In this document: one piece after another, positions 57,451 through 64,000 of the stretch
Layout of the letters: every line of letters starts with the position of its first letter
Numbering within the stretch: the first letter of the stretch is position 1
DNA from: Mycobacterium sp. 3519A
GTDB lineage: Bacteria > Actinomycetota > Actinomycetes > Mycobacteriales > Mycobacteriaceae
Length of the DNA: 64,000 bases
NCBI RefSeq assembly: GCF_900240945.1
Contig: NZ_OESG01000014.1
Coordinates: 1,966,015-2,030,014, forward strand
Direction of reading: 5' to 3'
Made by a program: the position numbers and the translations under genes
Notes under the pieces: generated by a model
Seen by the model: only the letters and a program-made list of their open reading frames with translations
Databases searched by the model: none
Told to the model about the DNA's origin: nothing

Positions 57451-58797
57451 CTAACTAGGGCCGGGCAGCCGCAGCAGCAGCCGCACCCCGCCGAGCGGGC
57501 TGTTCTCCAATGAGGCTGTGCCGCCGTGCAATTCGGCCTGCTGCGCAACCAAAGCCAGACCAAGCCCGGAGCCGGACACCGACGCCGTCGAGCCGCGCGA
57601 GAACCGCTCGAACACCAGCTGTCGCTCTTCTTCTGGGATGCCGACGCCGTCATCGTCGATCGCGATCTCTACGCCCGCCCGCGAGCTCACCGCCGACAAC
57701 TGCACCCGCTTCGCGCCGCCGTGTTTGACCGCGTTGGCGATCGCGTTGTCCACGGCAAGCCGAAGACCGGCGGGCAACCCGACGATGATCACCGTCGGCG
57801 CAGGCACGAGAGACACGTCGAGATCGGGGTACACCCGCATCGCGTCGTGCGCGGCGCGGTCGAGCAGTTCGGTGATGTCGACCGGGACATGGTCGTCGTA
57901 GGTCGACAGTTCGCCCTGGGCCAACCGCTCCAGCGCTCCGAGCGTGGCCTCGATCCGCGACTGGGTGCGGATCACATCGTTGACCACCTCTTTGCGCTGC
58001 TCTTCCGGCAGATCCAGGGTGGACAGCACCTCGAGGTTGGTGCGCATCGCGGTCAGCGGCGTGCGCAGTTCATGAGCGGACACGGCGGAGAAATCGCGGG
58101 CCGACGCGAGCGCGGCCTTGGTCCGGTCCTGCTCCTTCGAGATGCGTTCGAGCATGCCCTTGACGGCGTCGGCGATCTCGACCGCCTCGGTGGCACCGTG
58201 CACTTCGATGGTCGGCGGTTCCTCTGCCGAGTCGATCTGGCCCGTTTGTTGGGCCAGCCGCTTGAACGGTCGCACCGCGAATGTGGCCAGCATCCAACCG
58301 AAGATGGTCGACGCGATGATCGCGAACAGGCAGATGATGATCACCCTGCGATGCAGGTTGTTGGTATCGGCGATGGTCGCGTCGTAGGTGTCGCCAACGG
58401 CGACCGAAATCGGGCCCTGCGGTCCGCGGATCTCCACGGTGCGCACCCGGTACCGCACGCCGTCGACGTAGGTGTCCTCATAGCCCGGCGCCAACCGGGG
58501 TAGTTCGATATCCGAATTCGAGGTCACCTGGCCGTCGCTGCGGCGCACGGTGATGACCGCGTCCTTGTCGTTCGGCGACTTGGGGATCTCGTCGAGACCG
58601 CGCGGCAGGAACGGGATCGCGAAGCCCGCCACCTCGTCGAGCCTGCGGTCCAGCCGTTCCTTGCGGTCGTTGGTGATGCCGACCCAGACCACCGCGCCGA
58701 CGATGAGCACCGGAATCGCCGCCCCGATTGCCGTCGCGACCACCACCCTGGTGCGTAGCGAAGGTGTGCTGCGGAAGATCCGGGACAGCAGGTTCAT
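57451..58797 (-). CDS. prrB: Sensor histidine kinase PrrB
   Basis: A 448-residue membrane histidine kinase. Two transmembrane helices (VVVATAIGAAIPVLIVGAVVWVG and VIIICLFAIIASTIFGWMLATFAV) enclose an extracytoplasmic sensor loop. A HAMP segment (RPFKRLAQQTGQIDSAEEPPTIEV), the phosphoacceptor H-box FSAVSAHELRTPLTAMRTNLEVLS, the N-box VDNAIANAVKHGG, and the G-boxes IDDDGVGIPEEERQLVFERFSRG and GSGLGLALVAQQAELHGG follow. It phosphorylates PrrA, encoded 37 bp upstream in the same operon. In M. tuberculosis the system is essential and responds to nitrogen and intracellular cues. Confidence 0.95.
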   Translation of the reverse strand: MNLLSRIFRSTPSLRTRVVVATAIGAAIPVLIVGAVVWVGITNDRKERLDRRLDEVAGFAIPFLPRGLDEIPKSPNDKDAVITVRRSDGQVTSNSDIELPRLAPGYEDTYVDGVRYRVRTVEIRGPQGPISVAVGDTYDATIADTNNLHRRVIIICLFAIIASTIFGWMLATFAVRPFKRLAQQTGQIDSAEEPPTIEVHGATEAVEIADAVKGMLERISKEQDRTKAALASARDFSAVSAHELRTPLTAMRTNLEVLSTLDLPEEQRKEVVNDVIRTQSRIEATLGALERLAQGELSTYDDHVPVDITELLDRAAHDAMRVYPDLDVSLVPAPTVIIVGLPAGLRLAVDNAIANAVKHGGAKRVQLSAVSSRAGVEIAIDDDGVGIPEEERQLVFERFSRGSTASVSGSGLGLALVAQQAELHGGTASLENSPLGGVRLLLRLPGPS

Positions 58798-58834
58798 GCC
58801 TACTGCGTCCTCGGGCGATTCGCGCGAGCGCTCA

Positions 58835-59536
58835 TCACTGCGTCCTGAGCACGAACCCCACGCCGCGGACCGTGTGCAGCAGCCGGGGTGCACCGCCGGC
58901 CTCCAATTTGCGCCGCAGATAGCCGATGAACACGTCGACGACGTTGGTGTCCGCCGCGAAGTCGTAACCCCACACCAGCTCGAGCAGCTGCGCCCGGGAC
59001 AGCACCGCGGTCTTGTGCTCGGCGAGCACCGCGAGCAGGTCGAACTCACGCTTGGTCAGGTCGACGTCGGCGCCGTTGACGCGGGCCCGTCGGCCGGGGA
59101 TGTCCACCTCCAGCGGGCCGACGGTGATGGTCTCCGACGAGAACGTCGCCGTCGCGCCGCGCCTGCGCAGCAGCGCCTTGACCCGCGCCACCAACTCGGC
59201 CAGCACGAACGGCTTGACCAGATAGTCGTCGGCGCCCGCCTCCAGCCCGGCCACCCGGTCGTCGACGGAACTGCGCGCTGAGAGCACGCAAACCGGCACG
59301 TCGTTGTCCATCGCCCGCAGCGCGGTGACCACGCTGACACCGTCGAGCACCGGCATGTTGATGTCCAGCACGATCGCGTCGGGCCGCGTCTCGGTGGCGC
59401 TGCGCAGCGCCTCGGCACCGTCGACGGCCGTCGACACGTCGAATCCGGACAGCCGAAGTCCGCGCTCCAGCGACGCCAGCACGTCGGGGTCGTCATCGAC
59501 TACGAGCACGCGGGGCGATGCCGCTCCACTGTCCAT
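58835..59536 (-). CDS. prrA: Response regulator PrrA
   Basis: An OmpR/PhoB-family regulator of 233 residues. The receiver domain has [18 protein letters not shown] (acidic pocket), the phospho-acceptor Asp in [13 protein letters not shown] (about 59), Thr/Ser in CVLSARSS and Lys in [25 protein letters not shown]. The winged-helix domain is [60 protein letters not shown] 59536 ([10 protein letters not shown]) resembles the known M. tuberculosis start and has CAAGAT 7 nt upstream; ATG 59560 would add eight residues. An 11-bp-phased GTCAC direct repeat lies upstream. Confidence 0.96.
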   Translation of the reverse strand: MDSGAASPRVLVVDDDPDVLASLERGLRLSGFDVSTAVDGAEALRSATETRPDAIVLDINMPVLDGVSVVTALRAMDNDVPVCVLSARSSVDDRVAGLEAGADDYLVKPFVLAELVARVKALLRRRGATATFSSETITVGPLEVDIPGRRARVNGADVDLTKREFDLLAVLAEHKTAVLSRAQLLELVWGYDFAADTNVVDVFIGYLRRKLEAGGAPRLLHTVRGVGFVLRTQ

Positions 59537-59612
59537 GCCCGCAATCTTGCCTGAAGACATGCCGGGGATGTGGCAGCCACCCGTTGGACTCGGCATCACC
59601 CTTGTGGCGGTC

Positions 59613-59630
59613 TTGTCACCGCCGTGTCAC
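59613..59630. promoter_or_regulatory. 11-bp-phased direct repeat, OmpR-family site candidate
   Basis: TTGTCAC (59613-59619) and GTGTCAC (59624-59630) are direct repeats 11 bp apart, the spacing OmpR/PhoB-family regulators prefer. The site is in the divergent gap between prrA and the PLD gene, so PrrA itself or MtrA are candidate binders. Confidence 0.4.
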
Positions 59631-59696
59631 AGCCAGCTGAACGTTCCCCCGATAGCAAAGCGCTGCTAAACACCCGGTGCTAGCATCTGCGAAATC

Positions 59697-60686
59697 ATGC
59701 TCCCGCAGTCTCCCCGTTTGATTGTCGAGCCCGATGACGGCTTGGACCCGGTACGCGAATTCATCAATTCCGCACAGAATTCGCTTCTCATCAAGCAATT
59801 CACATTCACCGAGCCGAGCCTGATCGCCGCCGTCATCGACCGCAAGAATGCCGGCGTCGACGTCCGCGTCATGCTCAATGCCGCGCGCTCCGGCGGCGAC
59901 AGGGCCAACGACGAGACCTTCGAGCAACTCCGCAACGCCGGGGTCGCGGTCAAGTGGTCCAGCTCGAAGTTCTATGTGACGCACGAAAAGTCGATCGTGG
60001 TCGACGATAATGTGGCGCTCGTCGCGACCTTCAATTTGATGGAGAAGTATTTCACCCTCACCCGCGACTACGGCGTCATCACCGACAACCCGTATCACGT
60101 CGCGCAGATCATCGAGGTATTCAACGCCGACTGGGAAGAGCGTGACTGGAACTGTTCGGCTTATGAAGGCCTGCTGTGGAGCAATTCCAATTCGCGATAT
60201 CACATGGCGCAATTCATCGACACCGCCACCGAGCGGCTCGATGTGCAGCATCCGAAATATGTCGACGCCGTTATTTTGGAGCGGCTGGCCGCGGCCGCCG
60301 ATCGCGGTGTGAAGGTGCATGTGCTGTGCGGTGGCAAACACGGCATCAGCGAATGGGATATCCTGGACACCTTCGCGTCGCTGCGGACGTTGAAGCGCTT
60401 CGGCGTCAAGGTGCACAAGCAGAAGAACCTGCGGGTGCACGCCAAGCTGATCATCGTCGACGGCCGCCACGCGCTCGTCGGCTCGATGAACATCGACCGC
60501 AGCGCCTTCGACCTGCGCCGCGAACTGGGCATCATGACCGACGACCCGGCCATCGTCGGCCGGCTCAAGGCGGTCTTCGACAGCGACTGGGACACCTCTC
60601 ATCACTACGAGGCGCCGGATCCGCTCGATCCGGCCCAGCACCAGGAGGACGATTTCCCCCACGACCACGACCTGATGCATGAGTGA
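59697..60686 (+). CDS. Phospholipase D-family (double HKD) protein
   Basis: A 329-residue soluble protein with two HKD motifs: FYVTHEKSIVVDDNVALVATFN (about 97-118) and RVHAKLIIVDGRHALVGSMNIDRS (about 243-266). It is of the cardiolipin-synthase/PLD-nuclease superfamily but has no transmembrane segment. The first motif lacks the usual GS after the Asp. The C-terminus is His/Asp-rich. TAGCAT lies 10 nt upstream of the ATG. Third-codon AT is visibly higher in the first two thirds than in neighbours. Its last 8 bp overlap the first chromate-transporter gene. The substrate (lipid or nucleic acid) is unknown. Confidence 0.85.
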   Translation: MLPQSPRLIVEPDDGLDPVREFINSAQNSLLIKQFTFTEPSLIAAVIDRKNAGVDVRVMLNAARSGGDRANDETFEQLRNAGVAVKWSSSKFYVTHEKSIVVDDNVALVATFNLMEKYFTLTRDYGVITDNPYHVAQIIEVFNADWEERDWNCSAYEGLLWSNSNSRYHMAQFIDTATERLDVQHPKYVDAVILERLAAAADRGVKVHVLCGGKHGISEWDILDTFASLRTLKRFGVKVHKQKNLRVHAKLIIVDGRHALVGSMNIDRSAFDLRRELGIMTDDPAIVGRLKAVFDSDWDTSHHYEAPDPLDPAQHQEDDFPHDHDLMHE

Positions 60687-61242
60687 GGTCGACGCGGGGC
60701 CCGGCAGAGTCACGCTGTTCGAACTCGCGTGGACGTTCAACCACATCGCGCTCGCATCGTTCGGCGGCGGGTTGTCCGCCTGGTCGCGGGAGGTGCTCGT
60801 CGTCGAGAAGCAGTGGATGGGCGAGGAGGAGTTCCTGTCCGCGATGACGATGTGCCGCATCCTGCCCGGCGCCAATCAGGTCAACATGGCGGTGTTCGCC
60901 GGGTCGAAGATGCGCGGTCTGCCCGGCGCGCTCGCCGCGGTGTTCGGGCTGTGCCTGGTGCCGGTCGTGCTGATCATGGTCGCGGCCTTCTTCTACTTCC
61001 GGTTCAAGGAGATCCCGGCCGTGAAGGGTGTCCTGCACGGCGCGTCGGCGGCGGCGGTGGCGCTGACGTTGGCGATGGTGATCCAGACCGGCAAGAAGTG
61101 CCTGACCGGGCTGGTGCCGGTGTTGCTCTTCGCGGCGGCTTTCGTGCTGAACGGCATTGTGCGCTGGCCACTTCCGGCAGTGCTGGCGATCCTGGCGCCG
61201 GTCAGCCTGATCTGGGCGTGGCCGAAGAAGCAGCCCACATGA
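60679..61242 (+). CDS. Chromate transporter-family subunit, N-terminal half type
   Basis: A 187-residue membrane protein of the CHR family, short-chain type. It carries the diagnostic LFELAWTFNHIALASFGGGLSAWSREVLVVEKQWMGEEEFLSAMTMCRILPGANQVNMAVFAGSKMRGLPGALAAVFGLCLVPVVLIM, where FGGG and the PG-N motif are hallmark features. About five to six helices follow. Short CHR proteins pair as N- and C-type halves, here with the gene at 61239 (ATGA overlap). Known members export chromate or sulfate-like anions; the actual anion here is unproven. Confidence 0.88.
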   Translation: MSEVDAGPGRVTLFELAWTFNHIALASFGGGLSAWSREVLVVEKQWMGEEEFLSAMTMCRILPGANQVNMAVFAGSKMRGLPGALAAVFGLCLVPVVLIMVAAFFYFRFKEIPAVKGVLHGASAAAVALTLAMVIQTGKKCLTGLVPVLLFAAAFVLNGIVRWPLPAVLAILAPVSLIWAWPKKQPT

Positions 61243-61787
61243 TTCACACCTACCTTCAGGTCGCGGCGCTGTTCGCGTCGCTGTCCCTGCTGTCGATCGG
61301 CGGCGGCAACGCGGTGCTGCCCGAGATGCACATGCAGGCCGTCAGGGCTCATCACTGGATGACCGACGGCCAGTTCGCAGACATCTTCTCGATCTCGCAG
61401 ACCGCGCCGGGGCCGAGCATTCTGATCGTGACGCTGGTCGGGTACGGGGCGGGCCTGACGGTCGGCGGCGTCCCTGGCGCGATCGTCGGTGGGCTGATCG
61501 CCACCGCCGCCATGCTGTTGCCTGCGGCGTCGCTGATGTACGCCGTCACGCTGTTCTGGCAGAAGGCGCAGAAGGCGAAGTGGCGGATCGCCGTCGAGAA
61601 GGGCTTCGCGCCGCTGACCGTGGGCCTGATCATGGCGACATCGCTGGTGATGAGCCGGGCCGCCGACCACGACTGGCGGGCCTACCTGCTGACCGCGCTG
61701 TGCACGCTGATCTTCGTCCGCACCAAGCTGAACCCGCTGCTCGTGGTTTTCGCCGCAGGCGTACTGGGGTATTTGGGCATCGTCTGA
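61239..61787 (+). CDS. Chromate transporter-family subunit, C-terminal half type
   Basis: A 182-residue CHR partner: IHTYLQVAALFASLSLLSIGGGNAVLPEMHMQAVRAHHWMTDGQFADIFSISQTAPGPSILIVTLVGYGAGLTVGGVPGAIVGGLIATAAMLLPAASL contains the SIGGG and SQTAPGP motifs of the second CHR half. It begins in the stop of the first half (ATGA, 61239-61242), so the two are co-translated and probably form a heterodimer. It completes the PLD-chrA-chrA operon; a palindromic operator for the next transcription unit follows. Confidence 0.88.
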   Translation: MIHTYLQVAALFASLSLLSIGGGNAVLPEMHMQAVRAHHWMTDGQFADIFSISQTAPGPSILIVTLVGYGAGLTVGGVPGAIVGGLIATAAMLLPAASLMYAVTLFWQKAQKAKWRIAVEKGFAPLTVGLIMATSLVMSRAADHDWRAYLLTALCTLIFVRTKLNPLLVVFAAGVLGYLGIV

Positions 61788-61805
61788 GGCAGCGGGAAGC
61801 CGTTG

Positions 61806-61833
61806 ACCTCATCAATTGTTGAGGTTCTACGGT
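61806..61833 (+). promoter_or_regulatory. Palindromic operator and leaderless promoter of the ABC exporter
   Basis: ACCTCATCAATTGTTGAGGT (61806-61825) is a 20-bp palindrome with one mismatched pair. TACGGT (61828-61833) is a -10 box 6 nt before ATG 61840. The palindrome occupies the -35 region. Its core CAATTGTTG also occurs in the MarR-type operator at 50177-50185. Confidence 0.62.
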
Positions 61834-61839
61834 GATTTC

Positions 61840-63732
61840 ATGAGTTTTGAAACGGTCGCGCGGCAAAGTCTGTATCGGCAGGTCCGCGCGAGGGGCGGCG
61901 ACCTGCGCTTGTTGGCCGACCGGGGGTTGCTGCTGCGCATCTGGCGGTTCGCTGGCCGGCACCACCGCAGGTTGGGCGGCTTCGTGGCGGTCAGCGTGGT
62001 GGGCGCGATGCTGGGGCTGGCGACGCCTCTGCTGGCGGGCAGGGTCGTCGACGAGATCGGCCGCGGCGCGCTCGGCGCAGTCGTCGCGCTCGCCGGGGTG
62101 ATCGCCGCGGTCGCGGTGGCCGAGGCGGGCATCTCGTTGGTGACCCGGTGGTTGTCGTCGACCATCGGCGAGGGTCTCATCCTCGACTTGCGCACCGCCG
62201 TCTTCGATCACGTGCAGCGGATGCCCGTCGCGTTCTTCACCCGCACCCGCACCGGAGCGTTGGTGAGCCGCCTCGGCAACGACGTGATGGGCGCGCAGCG
62301 CGCGTTCTCGGACACCTTCTCCGGCGTGGTCACCAACATCGTCACGCTGACGCTGACGCTCGTGGTCATGCTGAGCATCTCGTGGCAGGTCACCCTGCTG
62401 TCGCTGATCCTGATGCCGCTGTTCTTGATCCCGGCCCGCTGGGTCGGGCGCAACATGGCGCAGTTGGCCCGCGAGGCGGCCACCCACAACGCGACGATGA
62501 ACACCCAGATGACCGAACGCTTTTCGGCGCCGGGCGCGACGCTGGTGAAGCTGTTCGGCAGCCCTGCCACCGAATCGCGCGAATTCGCAGTGCGCGCCGG
62601 ACGCGTGCGCGACATCGGGGTGCGCACCGCGATGCTGCAGTCGGTTTTCATGAACTCGCTGACGCTGATGTCGGCGCTGGCGCTCGCATTGGTGTACGGG
62701 CTCGGCGGAGTGCTCGCGATCGGCGGACATCTACAGACGGGTGCGATCGTGTCGCTGGCATTGCTGCTCACCCGGTTGTACGCACCGCTGACCGCCTTGG
62801 CCAACGCGCACGTCGAAATCGCAAGCGCGCTGGTCAGTTTCGAGCGGGTGTTCGAGGTGCTCGACCTGGTGCCGCTGATCCAGGAGAAGCCGAAGGCGGT
62901 GGCCATTCCAGACGGTCCCGTCACGGTGGAATTCGACGATGTGCGGTTCTCCTATCCGTCCGCCGAAGCCGTCTCGCTGGCGTCGCTCGAAGAAGTGGCC
63001 GAGCTGGACGACCGCGGCGGAGACGAAGTGCTGCACGGTGTTTCGTTCACCGCGCAGCCGGGTCAGATGGTCGCGCTCGTTGGTTCGTCGGGGGCGGGGA
63101 AGTCGACGATCGCGTCGCTGCTCGGCCGGCTCTACGACGTCGACGAGGGAGCGGTCCGTTTGAATGGTGTCGACGTCCGCGATGCGACGTTCGCGTCGCT
63201 GAAGGACACCGTTGGCATGGTCACTCAGGACGGTCACCTGTTCCACGAGTCGATCCGGTCCAACCTGACGCTGGCCGCGCCCGATGCGACGGACGACGAC
63301 CTGTGGCGTGCGCTGGACCGGGCCCGCCTCGCCGACGTCGTCGCCGACATGCCCGAGGGGCTGGACACCGTCGTCGGCGAGCGCGGCTACCGGCTGTCGG
63401 GCGGTCAGCGGCAGCGGCTCACCATCGCCCGCCTGCTGCTCGGCAGGTCGCGGGTGGTCGTCCTCGACGAGGCGACCGCGTCGCTGGACTCGGCGTCGGA
63501 GGCGGCGGTCCAGCAGGCGTTGTCGGAGGCGCTGGCGGGCCGGACGTCGATCGTGATCGCCCACCGGCTCTCCACGGTTCGGGCCGCCGACGTGATCCTC
63601 GTCGTCGAGGACGGTCGCATCGTCGAACGCGGCACCCACGACCAGTTGTTGGCCCGGCGCGGGCGGTACGCCGAGCTGTATCAGACGCAGTTCGGTGGCG
63701 AAAAGGATTCCGAGGATGTCGTAGCGGCATGA
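61840..63732 (+). CDS. ABC exporter half-transporter (fused TMD-NBD), first subunit
   Basis: A 630-residue type IV ABC exporter subunit. Six transmembrane helices (for example FVAVSVVGAMLGLATPLLAG, VVALAGVIAAVAVAEAGI) precede an ATPase domain with Walker A LVGSSGAGKSTIASLLGRLYDV (about 415), signature YRLSGGQRQRLTIARLLLGRSRVVVLDEATASLD and the switch His in VIAHRLSTV. An extra Ser/Ala/Glu-rich insert (AEAVSLASLEEVAELDDRG) follows the A-loop strand, a feature I associate with some actinobacterial exporters. It is leaderless by TACGGT. It pairs with the gene at 63748; the heterodimer probably exports drugs or lipids. Confidence 0.93.
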   Translation: MSFETVARQSLYRQVRARGGDLRLLADRGLLLRIWRFAGRHHRRLGGFVAVSVVGAMLGLATPLLAGRVVDEIGRGALGAVVALAGVIAAVAVAEAGISLVTRWLSSTIGEGLILDLRTAVFDHVQRMPVAFFTRTRTGALVSRLGNDVMGAQRAFSDTFSGVVTNIVTLTLTLVVMLSISWQVTLLSLILMPLFLIPARWVGRNMAQLAREAATHNATMNTQMTERFSAPGATLVKLFGSPATESREFAVRAGRVRDIGVRTAMLQSVFMNSLTLMSALALALVYGLGGVLAIGGHLQTGAIVSLALLLTRLYAPLTALANAHVEIASALVSFERVFEVLDLVPLIQEKPKAVAIPDGPVTVEFDDVRFSYPSAEAVSLASLEEVAELDDRGGDEVLHGVSFTAQPGQMVALVGSSGAGKSTIASLLGRLYDVDEGAVRLNGVDVRDATFASLKDTVGMVTQDGHLFHESIRSNLTLAAPDATDDDLWRALDRARLADVVADMPEGLDTVVGERGYRLSGGQRQRLTIARLLLGRSRVVVLDEATASLDSASEAAVQQALSEALAGRTSIVIAHRLSTVRAADVILVVEDGRIVERGTHDQLLARRGRYAELYQTQFGGEKDSEDVVAA

Positions 63733-63747
63733 GACGCTGGGATCGCT

Positions 63748-64000
63748 TTGACTGAACTCGATGCAGCACCTCTGCGCTCGGCGCCGGCGATCGCGCGACC
63801 GCCGGCGCGTCACCGTACCGGTTCGGATCTGTGGCGGTTGATGCCGTACCTGCTGCCGTATCGGGGGCGGTGGATCGCGATGGTGCTCGTCGCGATCTCC
63901 AGCCTCGTTGCCACCGTGGCCATTCCGCTGATGACCAAGGCCGTCATCGACGGGCCGGTGCGGCACCAGGATCAGCGCGGGCTGTGGGTGCTCGGCGCCG
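63748..64000 (+). CDS. ABC exporter second subunit, 5' part only
   Basis: An open frame from TTG 63748 (15 nt after the previous stop, with TGGGA upstream) to the window end. It encodes TELDAAPLRSAPAIARPPAR, then WRLMPYLLPYRGRWIAMVLVAISSLVATVAIPLMTKAVIDGPVRHQDQRGLWVLGA, the start of the first transmembrane helices of an ABC exporter. It is the obvious heterodimer partner of the upstream subunit; its ATPase domain lies outside the window. The start codon choice is provisional. Confidence 0.8.
   Translation, partial: MTELDAAPLRSAPAIARPPARHRTGSDLWRLMPYLLPYRGRWIAMVLVAISSLVATVAIPLMTKAVIDGPVRHQDQRGLWVLGA

Noticed and set aside
59616..60875. Reverse 419-codon open frame opposite the PLD gene
   Set aside because: The forward strand has two HKD motifs and a sensible start; the reverse translation has no domain.

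Overview
The window is chromosomal DNA from a high-GC actinobacterium, almost certainly a rapidly growing Mycobacterium (Mycolicibacterium). Gene content and order follow the M. tuberculosis block Rv0858c to Rv0903c: dapC, fadA-fadB, XPB helicase, a moa cluster with rpfA, cspB, sepH, serC, fprB, citA, gltA2, the Rv0897c/Rv0898c pair and prrAB. Species-specific genes are inserted between these anchors. The genus call also rests on mycothiol-type enzymes, F420/LLM oxidoreductases, an rpf gene behind an apparent c-di-AMP riboswitch, and many start codons 6-7 nt behind a TANNNT -10 box (leaderless transcripts). No tRNA, rRNA, CRISPR, IS element or prophage was seen.

Layout. 1-4.3 kb: partial dapC divergent from fadA-fadB (beta-oxidation). 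4.3-17 kb: accessory enzymes (lipase, hemerythrin-like protein, GH27 glycosidase, two adenylate-forming ligases, LLM oxidoreductase, SDR, LysR and MFS). 17-23 kb: VOC protein, XPB helicase, membrane esterase and the Rv0862c homologue. 23-28 kb: moaC-mog-moaE converging on rpfA, with moaD-moaA behind rpfA, then cspB. 28-36 kb: a glutathionyl-hydroquinone-reductase-like gene, small membrane proteins, an MFS protein, DUF3027, a 61-bp tandem repeat array, MarR-TrmH-DUF2537 and sepH. 36-46 kb: serC, CAP protein, AurF-like diiron protein with fprB, a secreted GH1 enzyme, citA and pdxH. 46-55 kb: transporters with TetR and MarR regulators, gltA2 and a large cyclase-ATPase. 55-64 kb: Rv0897c-like amine oxidase/desaturase, FKBP, prrAB, a PLD-ChrA-ChrA operon and a two-gene ABC exporter cut by the window end.

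The main themes are central metabolism (beta-oxidation, citrate synthases, serine and PLP), molybdopterin synthesis, DNA repair, and efflux systems under local repressors. The genome is very compact: same-strand genes often overlap by ATGA/GTGA (once apparently CTGA), and several convergent pairs share a CTAG that supplies both stop codons.

The most unusual items are structural. A 48-bp-arm inverted repeat joins the 3' ends of moaE and rpfA. An exact six-copy 61-bp array has grown inside what looks like an ancestral CTAG stop-stop overlap. A family of long intergenic palindromes recurs. A short, apparently leaderless upstream ORF is coupled to the XPB helicase. An oxidoreductase seems to start at CTG. 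A divergent promoter pair has overlapping -10 boxes and only 23 bp between start codons. All functions are inferred from reading the sequence; no database search was run.
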